Part shown: in pieces, positions 46,701-55,900 of the stretch
Position numbering within the stretch: position 1 is the first letter of the stretch
Layout: each line of letters opens with the position of its first letter
DNA from: CAVONV01 sp963697355
GTDB lineage: Bacteria; Acidobacteriota; Vicinamibacteria; Marinacidobacterales; DATDRI01
Direction: 5' to 3'
Length of the DNA: 64,000 nucleotides
Assembly (NCBI GenBank): GCA_963697355.1
Contig: CAVONV010000028.1
Location: 65,592 to 129,591 of the forward strand
Notes under the pieces: generated by a model
Seen by the model: the letters and a program-made list of their open reading frames with translations, nothing else
Database searches by the model: none
What the model was told of the DNA's origin: nothing
Program-made: the position numbers and the translations under genes

Positions 46701-47683
46701 TGAGCCCATCGTCTTTTGAGCTGCGCGTGACAGGCCAAGGATTGCGGCTTCGGTACCCCGAAGGGCTCATTGCAACCTTGAATGGCAACCTTCAGATGAG
46801 TGGTACACCTCAGTCGCAGATTCTCAGTGGTCGCATCAACGTCCAGGATGCACAGTGGGTGAGGGAGTACGACCTCGCCACCGGCATACTCGTCAGTCAA
46901 GACGAAGAGGGCTTCGAAATCCTCGGGGATGTCGACGAAGATAGTGCCCTCACCAACCTGCGCTTGGACGTCGAGATCGTTGCGCCCGGGACTTTCAAAA
47001 TACGGAACTCACGCGCCAAGATCGACGCGGCAGCCCAACTCCAATTGAGGGGTACCTTCCCGCGTCCCATCCTTTTGGGGCGATCGGAGGCGTTGCGTGG
47101 GGAACTGTTTCTCCTGGGACAGCGCTATGACCTCGTTTCTGGAAAAGTGGATTTCATCGACCCCGCTTCGGTGAAGCCGTTCTTCGACGTCGTGGCCGAG
47201 TCGCGCGTCAAGAGCTACCGTGTAGAGCTTAGGCTCACCGGGACCCCCGATCGCTTTTTTCCCGAATTGTCTTCAGATCCTCCGCTGCGAACCGTGGACA
47301 TTTTGCGTCTGTTGGCCGGAGCGTCTGAAAGAGACATCCTGATTGGAAGCGAGGAAGAAGAGATTGCGGGTGTGGGGGTTGCCAGTCTCTTGACGGAGCG
47401 TTTGACCCAAGAAGTGGGTAGGCGCGCCGAACGTCTTTTCGGCCTCGACCGTTTCAGCATCGATCCTTTTTTGGTCGGACAATTTGCCAATCCGACGGCG
47501 CGGGTCAGCATCGGAAAAGAGATCTACCGCAATCTAAGCGTGAACTATTCCACGAATCTCAATGCCGCCACGGAGACCCTCGTCCTCGTCGAGTATACGC
47601 CCGAAGGTCCTATCCGATGGATCTTCTCGCGCGATGAAGAAGGGGCCCTCGGTGTGGATCTCAGGTTCAGGAAGAGCTTCTAA
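43757..47683 (+). CDS. tamB: TamB/AsmA-like inter-membrane bridge protein
   Basis: 1,308 residues, no frame breaks. One N-terminal membrane helix (GWCIAAFAFVLAVVLLVSAA, about 15-38) precedes a very long beta-rich periplasmic region of repeated amphipathic strands. It ends in a conserved DUF490 domain (about 950-1308: LRGTFPRPILLGRSEALRGELFLLG, DVVAESRVKSYRVELRLTG, LRTVDILRLLAGAS, ...VDLRFRKSF). TamB-type proteins span the periplasm and carry lipids or assist outer-membrane proteins. An Omp85 gene follows 48 bp later, the usual partnership. Confidence 0.92.
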   Translation: MKRLSRLAVRFVGWCIAAFAFVLAVVLLVSAAYLLFFDYPEHIRAWMESEASRVLGRAVRIESFSVNLPNSFELIGVSADSQGSGPPWLECGKLNGQLNLSGVLSSRLQLSMLQVDGLVLRIQDYGGGKVDLPGLWRPEAPERRPRTASPLSIEAERVVVNDAQFLYQNHNLPWRLEAHQVEAAVERAQGGSYQGHLTYDRGQLKIKDRPAFEGGISAQLELSSNELQLKELRAAGPFYEIRAQGAVDFNDQPEGKFVLDVESRVGPAARSLLGWPQLDDGGPLPARIHGNLSVGRGWHLFEGDLDVPMAMFLGVSLRDWRGKIYWNRTVLELTEAAGRIANGDSELLLRQPLPVAEHAAQLSMEFQGVSLRALTEFVTGEPGYLDSSLSGEVRLSMPPSRPLQASGDFEIVGRSPSETTAGQYNLDLNAQGVLDEGTVTLSASHFDTGSTTASLSGRYPWSGAADLSVEISSDDLREADRFQQILRGLLHPGETIPLLNIEGRGDVGGTLTGRIPALTFQGRFRGANVRFKEVEFSLLDAQGVIDAAHLRLADLDARQGASEIHAQVELDLAEPTSEWKFDGSIHEWPVSDIGRLLPLPLDVTGALSADGSVVSEGGQYTGQGTIALTTGSIYGATFDECRADVALRGQQAELKSIAISRRKAKVSGQLLLDSGARRLEGSLEGLELPLSVFGREDFELQGVARGELRLTGTLDEPMLEMTLSAPDVSLGQTSLGRGRLHAQVARGVATGKLTFQDPTFSIEARSQVRLVPGSPFEGEVRWEGADLGPWLRFFRSGLPPSVRFFSNGEASVKGEWSSLQSTEVDASVRSIRAEIGGYPLVSEKSVEVTVRNGIVETPGLHLSGEGTQVEIAGKLPLGKGSLDLQANGSVNLEILQSFYPRVSSSGDLRLSAGVRGNWNRPYLSGQADVSSGVLRFRGFPQAIGDIRGRIAFDNRTVRFPNLRATFGGAPVAISGTTLLSGLSPSSFELRVTGQGLRLRYPEGLIATLNGNLQMSGTPQSQILSGRINVQDAQWVREYDLATGILVSQDEEGFEILGDVDEDSALTNLRLDVEIVAPGTFKIRNSRAKIDAAAQLQLRGTFPRPILLGRSEALRGELFLLGQRYDLVSGKVDFIDPASVKPFFDVVAESRVKSYRVELRLTGTPDRFFPELSSDPPLRTVDILRLLAGASERDILIGSEEEEIAGVGVASLLTERLTQEVGRRAERLFGLDRFSIDPFLVGQFANPTARVSIGKEIYRNLSVNYSTNLNAATETLVLVEYTPEGPIRWIFSRDEEGALGVDLRFRKSF

Positions 47684-47731
47684 AGAAGAGAACTCAAGAA
47701 ATCGAGAAGCCAAGAACTCAAGAATAAGAAG
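47684..47731. repeat. Dispersed AACTCAAGAA repeat between tamB and bamA
   Basis: The 48-bp gap is built from AGAACTCAAGAAATCGAGAA and CCAAGAACTCAAGAATAAGAAG, two direct copies of the repeat seen elsewhere in the window. The last copy abuts the ATG of the next gene, where a ribosome binding site is expected (AAGAAG only). Confidence 0.5.
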
Positions 47732-50446
47732 ATGAGTATCGCGACGGTCATGCTACTGACGGCCACAATGGTCACCGGGAGTGCCGCCGAGCGCTATACG
47801 GGCCTTCTCGTTAGTCGCGTGGACCTCGTCACCGAGGGGGGTGAGCTCCCCCTTGCCGCGGACCGTCTGGTGGAAGTCGCGGTCGGTGACCCGTTCCAGC
47901 CCGACGCCGTCCGCCGTTCCATCAAGCAGTTGTTCGCACTGGGAACCTTCAGCGATATCAAAGTTGAAGCAGAGCGTGACGGAAGCGACGTCGCCTTGAC
48001 CTTCCATCTCTTCCCGGCCTTGGTGGTTGAGGACATTCAAATCCAATGGGGGGCTGATGAAGCGCCCTCCACCGGAAAGGTCGAAGAGAAGCTCCTCGAG
48101 GGCAGCCGCCTCGAGCCGGGCGCCATGTTCGACGTCAATCAATTAGAGCTCCTCACTAATCAAATCGGAGTGAAGCTCGAAGCGGAAGGATTCTACCAAG
48201 CCCACGTCGAACCGGAGGTTCGGTTTGTAAACTCGAGGGCATCGATTTGGATTCATGTGAAACGAGGAACGCAGGCGCGGCTTGGCGAGCTCCGGATCGA
48301 TGGCGTTGCTCCTCATGTCGAACGAGACATTCTTGCAGGTCTCTCCATGAAGCCAGGAGGCGGTTACGCGCGGCGCGTTCTGGATGTAGACATCGAGCGT
48401 CTTCTGGAAAGGTGGACAGACAGAGGTTTTTTCGACGCTAAGGTGGACATCGAAGAAACTCGAGAAGGTACCGACTCCGTGAACTTGGGTCTCGATGTGA
48501 ATTTGGGCCCACGTGTTCTCGTTGAGGTTGCAGGGGCCGCCGTCTCTCAGCGGGATCAAAATCGTCTCATTCCGATTCTGCGGGAGCGATCCATCTCGAG
48601 CGACCTCATTGAAGAATCGCGTGCTAATTTGGAGGAGCACTTTCGTGACGAAGGATATCGAGATGTTACCGTCACGGAAGAAAGGAAAACCACTGGTCAA
48701 GGGCGCTATCTGCTGGTTCTCTTCAATGTCGAGCTCGGGCAGAAATACGAAATAGGTGGTCTGTCGTTCAACGGCCTTTTTTCGTTCCACCCGAACGATC
48801 TTCTGCCCCTCATGGAATCCAAAGCCGGTGATCTATTCCAACCGCTCGTTTGGCAAGAAGACATCAAGCGAATCAGGGTGTTTTTGCGTCACCAAGGATT
48901 TCATCGTGTCTCAGTGCGAGGGAACGTTTTGGAGCGCGAGGGTTCACCGAACCTGCTCGAGCTCGAGGTTCGCATTGATGAAGGACCGCGTGCCACGATT
49001 GGGTCTATCGAAGTAGAAGGCGCGCAGCAGTTGACGCCCGAGACGGTCCTGGCCGCCTCCGGCTTGCAGGTGGGCGAGGCCTTTTATCCTCCAGGTGTTT
49101 TTGAAGCGAGAGAGCGAATTCAAACGCTCTATCGGAATTACGGTTTCCGACAAGCCGACTTAGAGTATCAAACCAGCCTCGATGAAACAGCAACCGAGGC
49201 CCATGTCGCCTTTCAGGTCCGGGAGGGTGACCCTACTTTTATCGGTCGAATCGTCTTGTCGGGACTCGACGTGACGCGTGAAGAGGCACTTAGACGTGAC
49301 ATCCTCATTTCGCCAGAGGCGCCTCTGTCCGCCGACGCTTTGGTGGAGACGCGTCAGCGCCTCATTGGAACCGGACTCTTTAGCGACGTACAAGTGGAAG
49401 TGCTGGAGCAGAACCCAGTCACACGAAGGAGCGATGTGCTCATCCGTTTCGAAGAAGGCCCGCGAACGAGTCTTGGCTACGGTTTCGGATACAACGAAAA
49501 CGATTTGGCCCGGGTGGAGGGTGAGATCACCCGTCGCAACCTCTTTGGGCTGGACCGCGCTGTCAGCTTGTTCGGAAGGGCGAGCATTCGGGGATCCCGG
49601 TTTGTTGCCACATACCGCCAACCGGAGCTTTTCGGCTACAACCTGCCGACCTTTTTCTCAGCAATCTATGAAGAGCAAGATCGGGTGAGTTTCGATTTTA
49701 GACAACGCGGGGTCGGCTTTCAGATCTCTAGGCGGCTCTCGCCTAAGCAAACGATGTTCTTCCGATACAATCTGAACAAAACCGACGTCTTCAACGTCGA
49801 AATACCACCCGAAGAGCTACCTCGTGAGTTTCGCGATATCGACCTGTCCACAATCTCGACCTCGTTGGTTACGGATAGCCGCAACGACCCTATCATACCG
49901 TCCCGCGGCCAGCTTCGATTACTCAATTTCGAGGTCTCTGCTCGGGTTATTGGTTCCAAGTCTCCCTATGTAAAGGGCTTTGCACAGCAGTTCTTCTACT
50001 TTCCTCTTCCCAAGAAGATGGTGGGCGTGGTCGGGCTCCGTTTGGGCATCGGTCAAACTTATCGTGAAGACCGTGACGCACTGATTCCCATCACCGAGCG
50101 CTTCTTCGCCGGTGGCGCTAATACGTTACGTGGCTTCGGTTTGGATCAAGCCAGTCCGAAGGCGCCCAATGGAACACCGGTAGGTGGAAACGTTCTGGCA
50201 TTGCTCAACCTAGAATTGCGCTTTCCCATCAAAGGCAAGCTCGGAGGGGTTGTTTTCTCCGACAACGGCACGGTCTACCGTCGGATCCAAGTCATTCGGC
50301 TTCTGAACTGGCGCTACAACCTCGGCTTTGGTTTTCGCTACGACACCCCGCTCGGTCCTCTCAGGGTGGATTGGGGTTTCAAAATCGATCTCCGCCCGGA
50401 TGAGCCAAGAAGTCGCATACACGTGAGTTTGGGGCATGCTTTCTAG
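47732..50446 (+). CDS. bamA: Omp85-family outer-membrane assembly protein with seven POTRA-like domains
   Basis: 904 residues with a signal peptide (SIATVMLLTATMVTGSAA). I count seven successive POTRA-like units at about 28-96, 97-180, 181-260, 261-337, 338-420, 421-500 and 501-580. Each closes with a GFxxVxV or similar strand and a VxEGP-type end (IDEGP, VREGD, FEEGP). The barrel fills 581-904 (GYGFGYNENDLARVEGEITRRNLFG, ITERFFAGGANTLRGFGLDQASP, LRVDWGFKIDLRPDE). E. coli BamA has five POTRAs, TamA three. Linked to tamB upstream and a SurA-like gene downstream, so it could be BamA, TamA or a fused role. Confidence 0.85.
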   Translation: MSIATVMLLTATMVTGSAAERYTGLLVSRVDLVTEGGELPLAADRLVEVAVGDPFQPDAVRRSIKQLFALGTFSDIKVEAERDGSDVALTFHLFPALVVEDIQIQWGADEAPSTGKVEEKLLEGSRLEPGAMFDVNQLELLTNQIGVKLEAEGFYQAHVEPEVRFVNSRASIWIHVKRGTQARLGELRIDGVAPHVERDILAGLSMKPGGGYARRVLDVDIERLLERWTDRGFFDAKVDIEETREGTDSVNLGLDVNLGPRVLVEVAGAAVSQRDQNRLIPILRERSISSDLIEESRANLEEHFRDEGYRDVTVTEERKTTGQGRYLLVLFNVELGQKYEIGGLSFNGLFSFHPNDLLPLMESKAGDLFQPLVWQEDIKRIRVFLRHQGFHRVSVRGNVLEREGSPNLLELEVRIDEGPRATIGSIEVEGAQQLTPETVLAASGLQVGEAFYPPGVFEARERIQTLYRNYGFRQADLEYQTSLDETATEAHVAFQVREGDPTFIGRIVLSGLDVTREEALRRDILISPEAPLSADALVETRQRLIGTGLFSDVQVEVLEQNPVTRRSDVLIRFEEGPRTSLGYGFGYNENDLARVEGEITRRNLFGLDRAVSLFGRASIRGSRFVATYRQPELFGYNLPTFFSAIYEEQDRVSFDFRQRGVGFQISRRLSPKQTMFFRYNLNKTDVFNVEIPPEELPREFRDIDLSTISTSLVTDSRNDPIIPSRGQLRLLNFEVSARVIGSKSPYVKGFAQQFFYFPLPKKMVGVVGLRLGIGQTYREDRDALIPITERFFAGGANTLRGFGLDQASPKAPNGTPVGGNVLALLNLELRFPIKGKLGGVVFSDNGTVYRRIQVIRLLNWRYNLGFGFRYDTPLGPLRVDWGFKIDLRPDEPRSRIHVSLGHAF

Positions 50447-51065
50447 ACGTGGTGTTCTCATCATCGGAATGGCCTTGGCACTGCCTTGGCCGGCCGGTGC
50501 CGAGGTCGTCGACCGCATCGTTGCCGTCGTCGACCGCCAGGCCATAACGCTTTCCGAGGCCGAACAAGCGCGCCGGTTGCAACAGCTCAAGGGCGGCGAA
50601 GACGTTCAAATGACCCAAATCGTTGACCAACTCATCGAGAGCTATCTGATCGAGCGCGAAGTGAAACGCTATCCCGGGCCACCGGTGACGAAAGAAGAAG
50701 TGTCCCGCGCCGTCGACGCCCTTGGAGTTTCTATGGGCTCGGAGGAAGCCTTGCTCGAAGCGCTTTCGGATCAAGAGATGGATCTGGATGCCTTGGAGCA
50801 CTTGCTGAGGCGGCAACTCGTCGTCTCGCATTACCTGGACAACCGCTTCCGTTCGTTGATTTACGTCAACGATGAGGAGATCCGCGAGTACTACGATGAG
50901 GAAGTGGTAGCCGCCTTGATAACATCAGAAGAGCCGGCACCCGCGCTCGAGATGATTGAAGACGTCATCAGACAAATTCTGGTTGAGAAGAAATTCAACG
51001 AACGCGTGGATGCTTGGATCGAGAGCCTGAGGTCGCGGGCCCGCGTCCGGAAGTACATCTGGTAA
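50436..51065 (+). CDS. SurA N-terminal-domain periplasmic chaperone without PPIase domain
   Basis: 209 residues, overlapping the previous gene by 11 bp. Signal peptide (LSRRGVLIIGMALALPWPAGA) and then AEVVDRIVAVVDRQAITLSEAE, the standard start of SurA/PpiC family proteins. The helical chaperone core follows (LIESYLIEREVKRYPG, LLRRQLVVSHYLDNRF). No rotamase domain is present; the protein ends with the C-terminal helix (VEKKFNERVDAWIESLRSRARVRKYIW). Probably escorts outer-membrane proteins to the adjacent Omp85 machine. The overlap indicates translational coupling. Confidence 0.85.
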   Translation: MLSRRGVLIIGMALALPWPAGAEVVDRIVAVVDRQAITLSEAEQARRLQQLKGGEDVQMTQIVDQLIESYLIEREVKRYPGPPVTKEEVSRAVDALGVSMGSEEALLEALSDQEMDLDALEHLLRRQLVVSHYLDNRFRSLIYVNDEEIREYYDEEVVAALITSEEPAPALEMIEDVIRQILVEKKFNERVDAWIESLRSRARVRKYIW

Positions 51066-51110
51066 GGGCTCGATCCAAAAGGTGCGATTAAGAGCGAGTG
51101 TATTGGCCCT

Positions 51111-51749
51111 ATGAACTATCTATCACGCTTGCTGACCATTTGGTACAAGCCGCGCGCCACGGTTCGCCAAGGCTTAGAACACCCATCACTCATTTTCGAG
51201 CTGATCGTCGCCGCTTTTTTCGGCATCACCACCTTTCTCGAAAACGCAAAACAAGAGCACTTTGGTGATAGTTGGTCGCTCGGTTTGGTGTTCACGCTTG
51301 CCCTTATCGTGGGGCCGATGGCGGGCGTTCTTTCACTCTATCTGATGTCCGCCCTTCTCCGCTGGACGGGTAAGCTCTTTGGCGGTCGTGCGAGTTATGC
51401 GGAGCTCCGAACGGCCGTTGCCCACGGTTGGATCCCCTTTGTCTGGACAGGTACCCTCCAAGCGATATTGTTCGTCCTCTATGGAAAACAGACTTTTTCT
51501 ATCAGCGGTCCATCGGACATAGGTGATTTTGCTTTCCTGAAAGGGATGTTCGTTGGCCTCCTTCCTATTTGGATAATGCTCGGGGTGTGGATAGTCGTTA
51601 TCGCGGTCCAATGTCTTGCCGAAGCCCAAGGGTTCTCCGCCTGGCTGGCCATCGCCAACTACTTTGTTGCGTTCATGGTTATGGTCGTCGCAGCCGTCGT
51701 CATGGTGATCGGTGTGGTCTCGGTCGTGGCGGTCGTGGGGAGTCAGTAA
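51111..51749 (+). CDS. Yip1-family integral membrane protein
   Basis: 212 residues with about five membrane segments (LIFELIVAAFFGITTFLE, GLVFTLALIVGPMAGVLSLYL, GWIPFVWTGTLQAILFVLY, GLLPIWIMLGVWIVVIAVQ and a Val-rich last helix). The start YLSRLLTIWYKPRATVRQGL is typical of bacterial YIP1 proteins, whose function is unknown. It lies 45 bp after the SurA-like gene and may be the last gene of the envelope block. Confidence 0.8.
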   Translation: MNYLSRLLTIWYKPRATVRQGLEHPSLIFELIVAAFFGITTFLENAKQEHFGDSWSLGLVFTLALIVGPMAGVLSLYLMSALLRWTGKLFGGRASYAELRTAVAHGWIPFVWTGTLQAILFVLYGKQTFSISGPSDIGDFAFLKGMFVGLLPIWIMLGVWIVVIAVQCLAEAQGFSAWLAIANYFVAFMVMVVAAVVMVIGVVSVVAVVGSQ

Positions 51750-52175
51750 GTCAGAACTCAAGAACTCGAGTACTCGTGCACTCGAGAATTCAAGAATCTA
51801 GTAGACTGAAACCTCCGGAATTCAACGCCAAGGCGCAAAGAAGAACGATTGGGATCCACTACAGCAGATCGATTCCCCATCTCACTGGTTTTCTTCTCTG
51901 CGTCCACAGAAATAACCCGAGAGCTCAAGAATCTAGTAAAACGAAAACTCCAACAGTTGCTTGACCTGAATCTGCTTGGGGTCTTGTTCGCGTTATTGTG
52001 TGGCTAAACTCCTTAGTTCTCGATTCTCCAGCCGGATGCTGAATCTTTGCAATTGTCGGCTCGCCCGTGTTATCAATGTGCAAACCTCGGAGGTGCGCCG
52101 CTGGCTCGAAATAGACCGAGCTTATCGGTGCTCGCGGGGGTTTCACTGCGCTCCTAGATTCTAGGTGTAGATGTT
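51750..52175. repeat. 426-bp gap with two copies of the dispersed repeat and a CGCAAAG repeat
   Basis: No gene. AGAACTCAAGAACTCGAG and GTGCACTCGAGAATTCAAGA occur at about 51754-51796, and GAGCTCAAGAATCTAGTAAA at about 51920. Between them AACGCCAAGGCGCAAAGAAG (51824-51843) and TTTTCTTCTCTGCGTCCAC (51890-51908) form an imperfect inverted pair of the type common in dispersed elements. The promoter of the sigma-kinase region must lie near the right end, but I see no clear boxes. Confidence 0.45.
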
Positions 52176-52907
52176 ATGGCTGCCCGATTCGCCACGACCC
52201 AGTGGAGTCAAGTCCTAGCTGCGAGAGACGCGACGGGAACCGAGTCCCGTCAAGCCTTGACCCTTCTTTGCGAAGCTTACTGGTATCCCCTCTACGCTTT
52301 TGTCCGCAGCCAGGGCCACGATCCCGATGAGGCACGGGATCTAACTCAGGCCTACTTCGCTTATCTCCTCGAGAAGAACATCCTCGAAGATGTCGATCCG
52401 TCAGCGGGTCGGTTTCGCTCCTTTCTCCTTGCAACTCTAAAGCACTATGTCGCGAACGAGCTGCGTAAGGAGAGAACCCTCAAGCGGGGAGGCGGCACCC
52501 GCACGCTTTCTCTCGACACGAAGGGCGCAGAAAGTCGATTTGGCCTCGAACCTGTGGACAGGCTCACTCCCGAACAGCTCTACGAGCATCGTTGGGCATT
52601 GACCGTGCTGGAACGCGCCATGGAGTGCCTTTCGGCCGAATGGGCGGATGCCGACAAGTCGAGCCAATTCAAACATCTCCGACCTCATCTCACCGGGCAA
52701 GAGCCGCGGGTTCCATTTCGCGAGGTGGCGGCTGAGCTCGGAATGAGCGAGGTGGCTGTGCGCGGCGCCATGTATCGGCTGCGCCAGCGCATGGGACAGC
52801 TCATCCGGGCAGAAATCAAAGAGACCGTTGCGAATCCGGGAGAAGTCGATGACGAGGTGCGACATCTGTTAGCTGTTATTGGTCCTTGGGAAGCTCACCG
52901 CGCATAA
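52176..52907 (+). CDS. ECF sigma factor linked to kinase genes
   Basis: 243 residues. Region 2: EAYWYPLYAFVRSQGHDPDEARDLTQAYFAYLLEKNIL, then GRFRSFLLATLKHYVANELRKER. Region 4: LRPHLTGQEPRVPFREVAAELGMSEVAVRGAMYRLRQRMGQLIRAEI. The WxxxYPLYAFVRxxG start is typical of ECF factors found beside Ser/Thr kinases in Planctomycetota and Acidobacteriota. It stands 44 bp before the first of two large kinases on the same strand. Kinase control of the factor by phosphorylation is plausible but inferred; there is no zinc-finger anti-sigma gene here. Confidence 0.9.
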   Translation: MAARFATTQWSQVLAARDATGTESRQALTLLCEAYWYPLYAFVRSQGHDPDEARDLTQAYFAYLLEKNILEDVDPSAGRFRSFLLATLKHYVANELRKERTLKRGGGTRTLSLDTKGAESRFGLEPVDRLTPEQLYEHRWALTVLERAMECLSAEWADADKSSQFKHLRPHLTGQEPRVPFREVAAELGMSEVAVRGAMYRLRQRMGQLIRAEIKETVANPGEVDDEVRHLLAVIGPWEAHRA

Positions 52908-52951
52908 CATAATTCCAGTTTCGGTTCTTTCTCCCGCAGGAAGGGAACGCG

Positions 52952-55900
52952 ATGGTCGAAAATCCCCACTGCCTCGATTGCGGAACGGGCTTATCTCATG
53001 AACCTTGGGCACCGGAGCTGTGCCCCCGCTGCTTGATGCATCTGGCCTTGGAACAATCCCCGGCTGAGGTGGATGCCGCCGAGGACCCCGAAGCGATACC
53101 CACCAGCGCCTTTCCGAACCACACTCTATCCCCGGGTCAGATCTTGGGAGGCCGTTTTCAGATTCGCTCGCTATTGGGCCGAGGCGGCATGGGCGCGGTA
53201 TGGCGCGCTTACGACTTGAAGCTGCGGGTGGACGTCGCCCTCAAGACGATTCGGGAAGAGCTTCTGCAAAAGGAGCGAGCGCTCCAAGCGCTGCGCCAGG
53301 AGGTGCGCACCGCGCGCGAGGTCATCTCGCCCAACGTCTGCCGCGTTTTTGACTTGGTGGAGCTGGATGGGCAAGAGCTGGTGTCGATGGAGTACATCGA
53401 TGGCACGACCCTACTGGGGATTCTCCATTCTCGAGGTCCACTAGAGATTCAGGAAGCCCGGGAGATTGCCTCTCAGTTCTTGGCCGGTTTGGAATCGATC
53501 CACCAAGCCGGACTCATCCATCGTGACCTCAAGCCCGAAAACGTGATGGTCACACGCTCGGGCCGTGTGGTGGTCATGGACTTTGGGATTGCCAAAGGCT
53601 TGGCCGACCAAAAGTTGGGGACGGTCTCGGGAACGCCGGCCTATATGGCACCGGAACAGTCTCGGGGGGAAGAGGTCAACGCGCGAGCGGATGTGTTCTC
53701 GGCGGGTGTGGTCTTGGCCGAGATGATTGCTCCCAAAGGATTGAAGACGCTCCAAGCCCGCAAAGAGCTCTGGGAGGGTGTGCATCGGGAGCCGCCGGAG
53801 CTTCCAGACTCTCCCTGGGCGTCGGTTCTGGTGAAGGCCGTCGCCCATCGAGCGCAAGAACGTTACGCCAGTGCCGCGGCACTGGCCCGCGCGCTGGAAG
53901 AGGTCACGCTTCAAGTGGAGGGTGCCGAGGATGTTCAGCCGTATCCGGGCATGGCATCGTTTACCGAGGAGGACGCGGAGTACTTCTTTGGCCGTGAGCT
54001 CGAAGTGGAGGCGATGTGGAAGAAGCTCCGCCGGCCTCATCTGTTGGGGCTCGTCGGACCTTCGGGCGCGGGGAAGAGCTCCTTCATCCGAGCCGGTCTT
54101 CTGCCCGTGAGGCCTGAGGGATGGCGAGTGATTGTCACGTCACCGGGCGACCGGCCGTTCATGAATCTCGCCCGCGTCTTGATGCGTGACCTTTCGGGCG
54201 ACGCGCAAGTCATGGAGCAGTTCCTCCGTTTCGAGGAGCTCGATGTGGCCGTCTCTTTGTTTCGTTCTTGGCGGCAGCAACTCGAGCACGGGCTCGTGAT
54301 TGTGGACCAGTTCGAGGAGCTGTTCACATTGAATGTCCCCGAAGTCCAAGAACGCTTCGCGAAACTCTTGGGTCGCTTGTCCATCGAGGCCGATATCCAC
54401 GTCTTGCTGTCGATGCGCGACGACTTTCTCTACCACTGCCATGTCTTCGAGCCCCTTCATCCCCTGCTGACGGAGCTGACTCTACTGGGAGCTCCGACCG
54501 GTGCGGCTCTGCGTCGAGCCGTGGTCCAACCGGCGCTCATGTGCGGTTATCGTTTCGAAGACGAGGCATTGATGGAAGACATCCTTTCCGAAGTCGAAAA
54601 CGAGCGGGGCGCCCTTCCGATGTTGGCTTTTGCGGCCTCGCGACTCTGGGAGCACCGCGACCGGGACCGAGGGCTCCTCACGAGGGAAGCTTACGAACAC
54701 ATCGGCGGTGTCGCTGGTGCGCTAGCCCAGCATGCCGAAGCGACACTCGAGAAAATTGGCACCGACCGCATCCCGATTGTTCGCGAGCTCTTTCGCAACT
54801 TGGTCACGGCCCAAGGAACACGAGCGTCGAGAGATCGCGAGGAGCTGCTTTCGGTGTTCGAGGCTTCCGGGGCCTCGCCGGAACGGCAAGCTGCGGAAGC
54901 GATCCTCAGCGCGCTCGTCGATGCGCGCCTTTTGACCACCTACGAAGTCCCGGCGCCTGAAGATGAGGCATCGCCCCGCACCCGTATCGAGATCATCCAT
55001 GAGTCTTTGCTGACAGCTTGGCCCAGACTGGTCCGCTGGCAGATGCAGGATGAGGAAGGGGCCAAGCTCCGAGACGACCTGCGGCAGGCGGCTCAGATGT
55101 GGGAGGACCGCCACCGCTCCGAAGATCTCCTCTGGACGGGCACGGCGTTTCGAGAGTTTCAGCTCTGGCACGAGCGCTACCCCGGAGGTCTCACCGAGGT
55201 CGAGGAGTCTTTCGCTCGCGCGATGGCCACCAAGGCGGAGCGCAAGAAGAGACGAAGGCGCTTCGCGGTGGCGGCGGCGCTGGTGCTGGCCTTCGGTATA
55301 GCCGCGGTGACCGGCACCCTCTGGCGCCGGTCGGTGGCGGAGACGAGACGGGCGGAAGCAGCCAAGCTGTTCGCGTTGGGTCGGGTCGAGATCGAGGACA
55401 ACCCCACCGCCGCTATCGCCTATGCGACGGCGAGTCTCGAGCTCGCCGATGTGCCCGAAGTGCGTCGCTTTGCTCTGGAGGCACTCTACCGGGGTCCCAC
55501 CGAGTTCCGACTGACGGACGGGCGAGGTTTCACGACCAGCTTCAGCCCGGACGGTCGGTGGCTCGCCATCGGGGAGCGGGGCCGAGTCAGCTTGTTTTCG
55601 GAAACGGGAGGCGACACGGTATCCCTACCCCAGGAGCAAGGGAACCAATTGGCTTCTTTCATCGACTCGGAGCAACTTCTCATAGAGAGCGGGGGCAGCT
55701 TCCTGTCGATTTGGTCCGTTTCGCAGAGTCAAAACATCACGCAGATCGATGCCCGGGACCTCGGCATGCAAAACATCGAAGGGCGGGTGGTCGGGGATCA
55801 TCTCATCGCGCGCTCGCGCACCCGTGCGGATTCTGGGTCCGGTACGCTTCCACTCTGTGTCTCTCAGAGACCAGACAGCCACCTTCTTAGGAGAAGTCGA

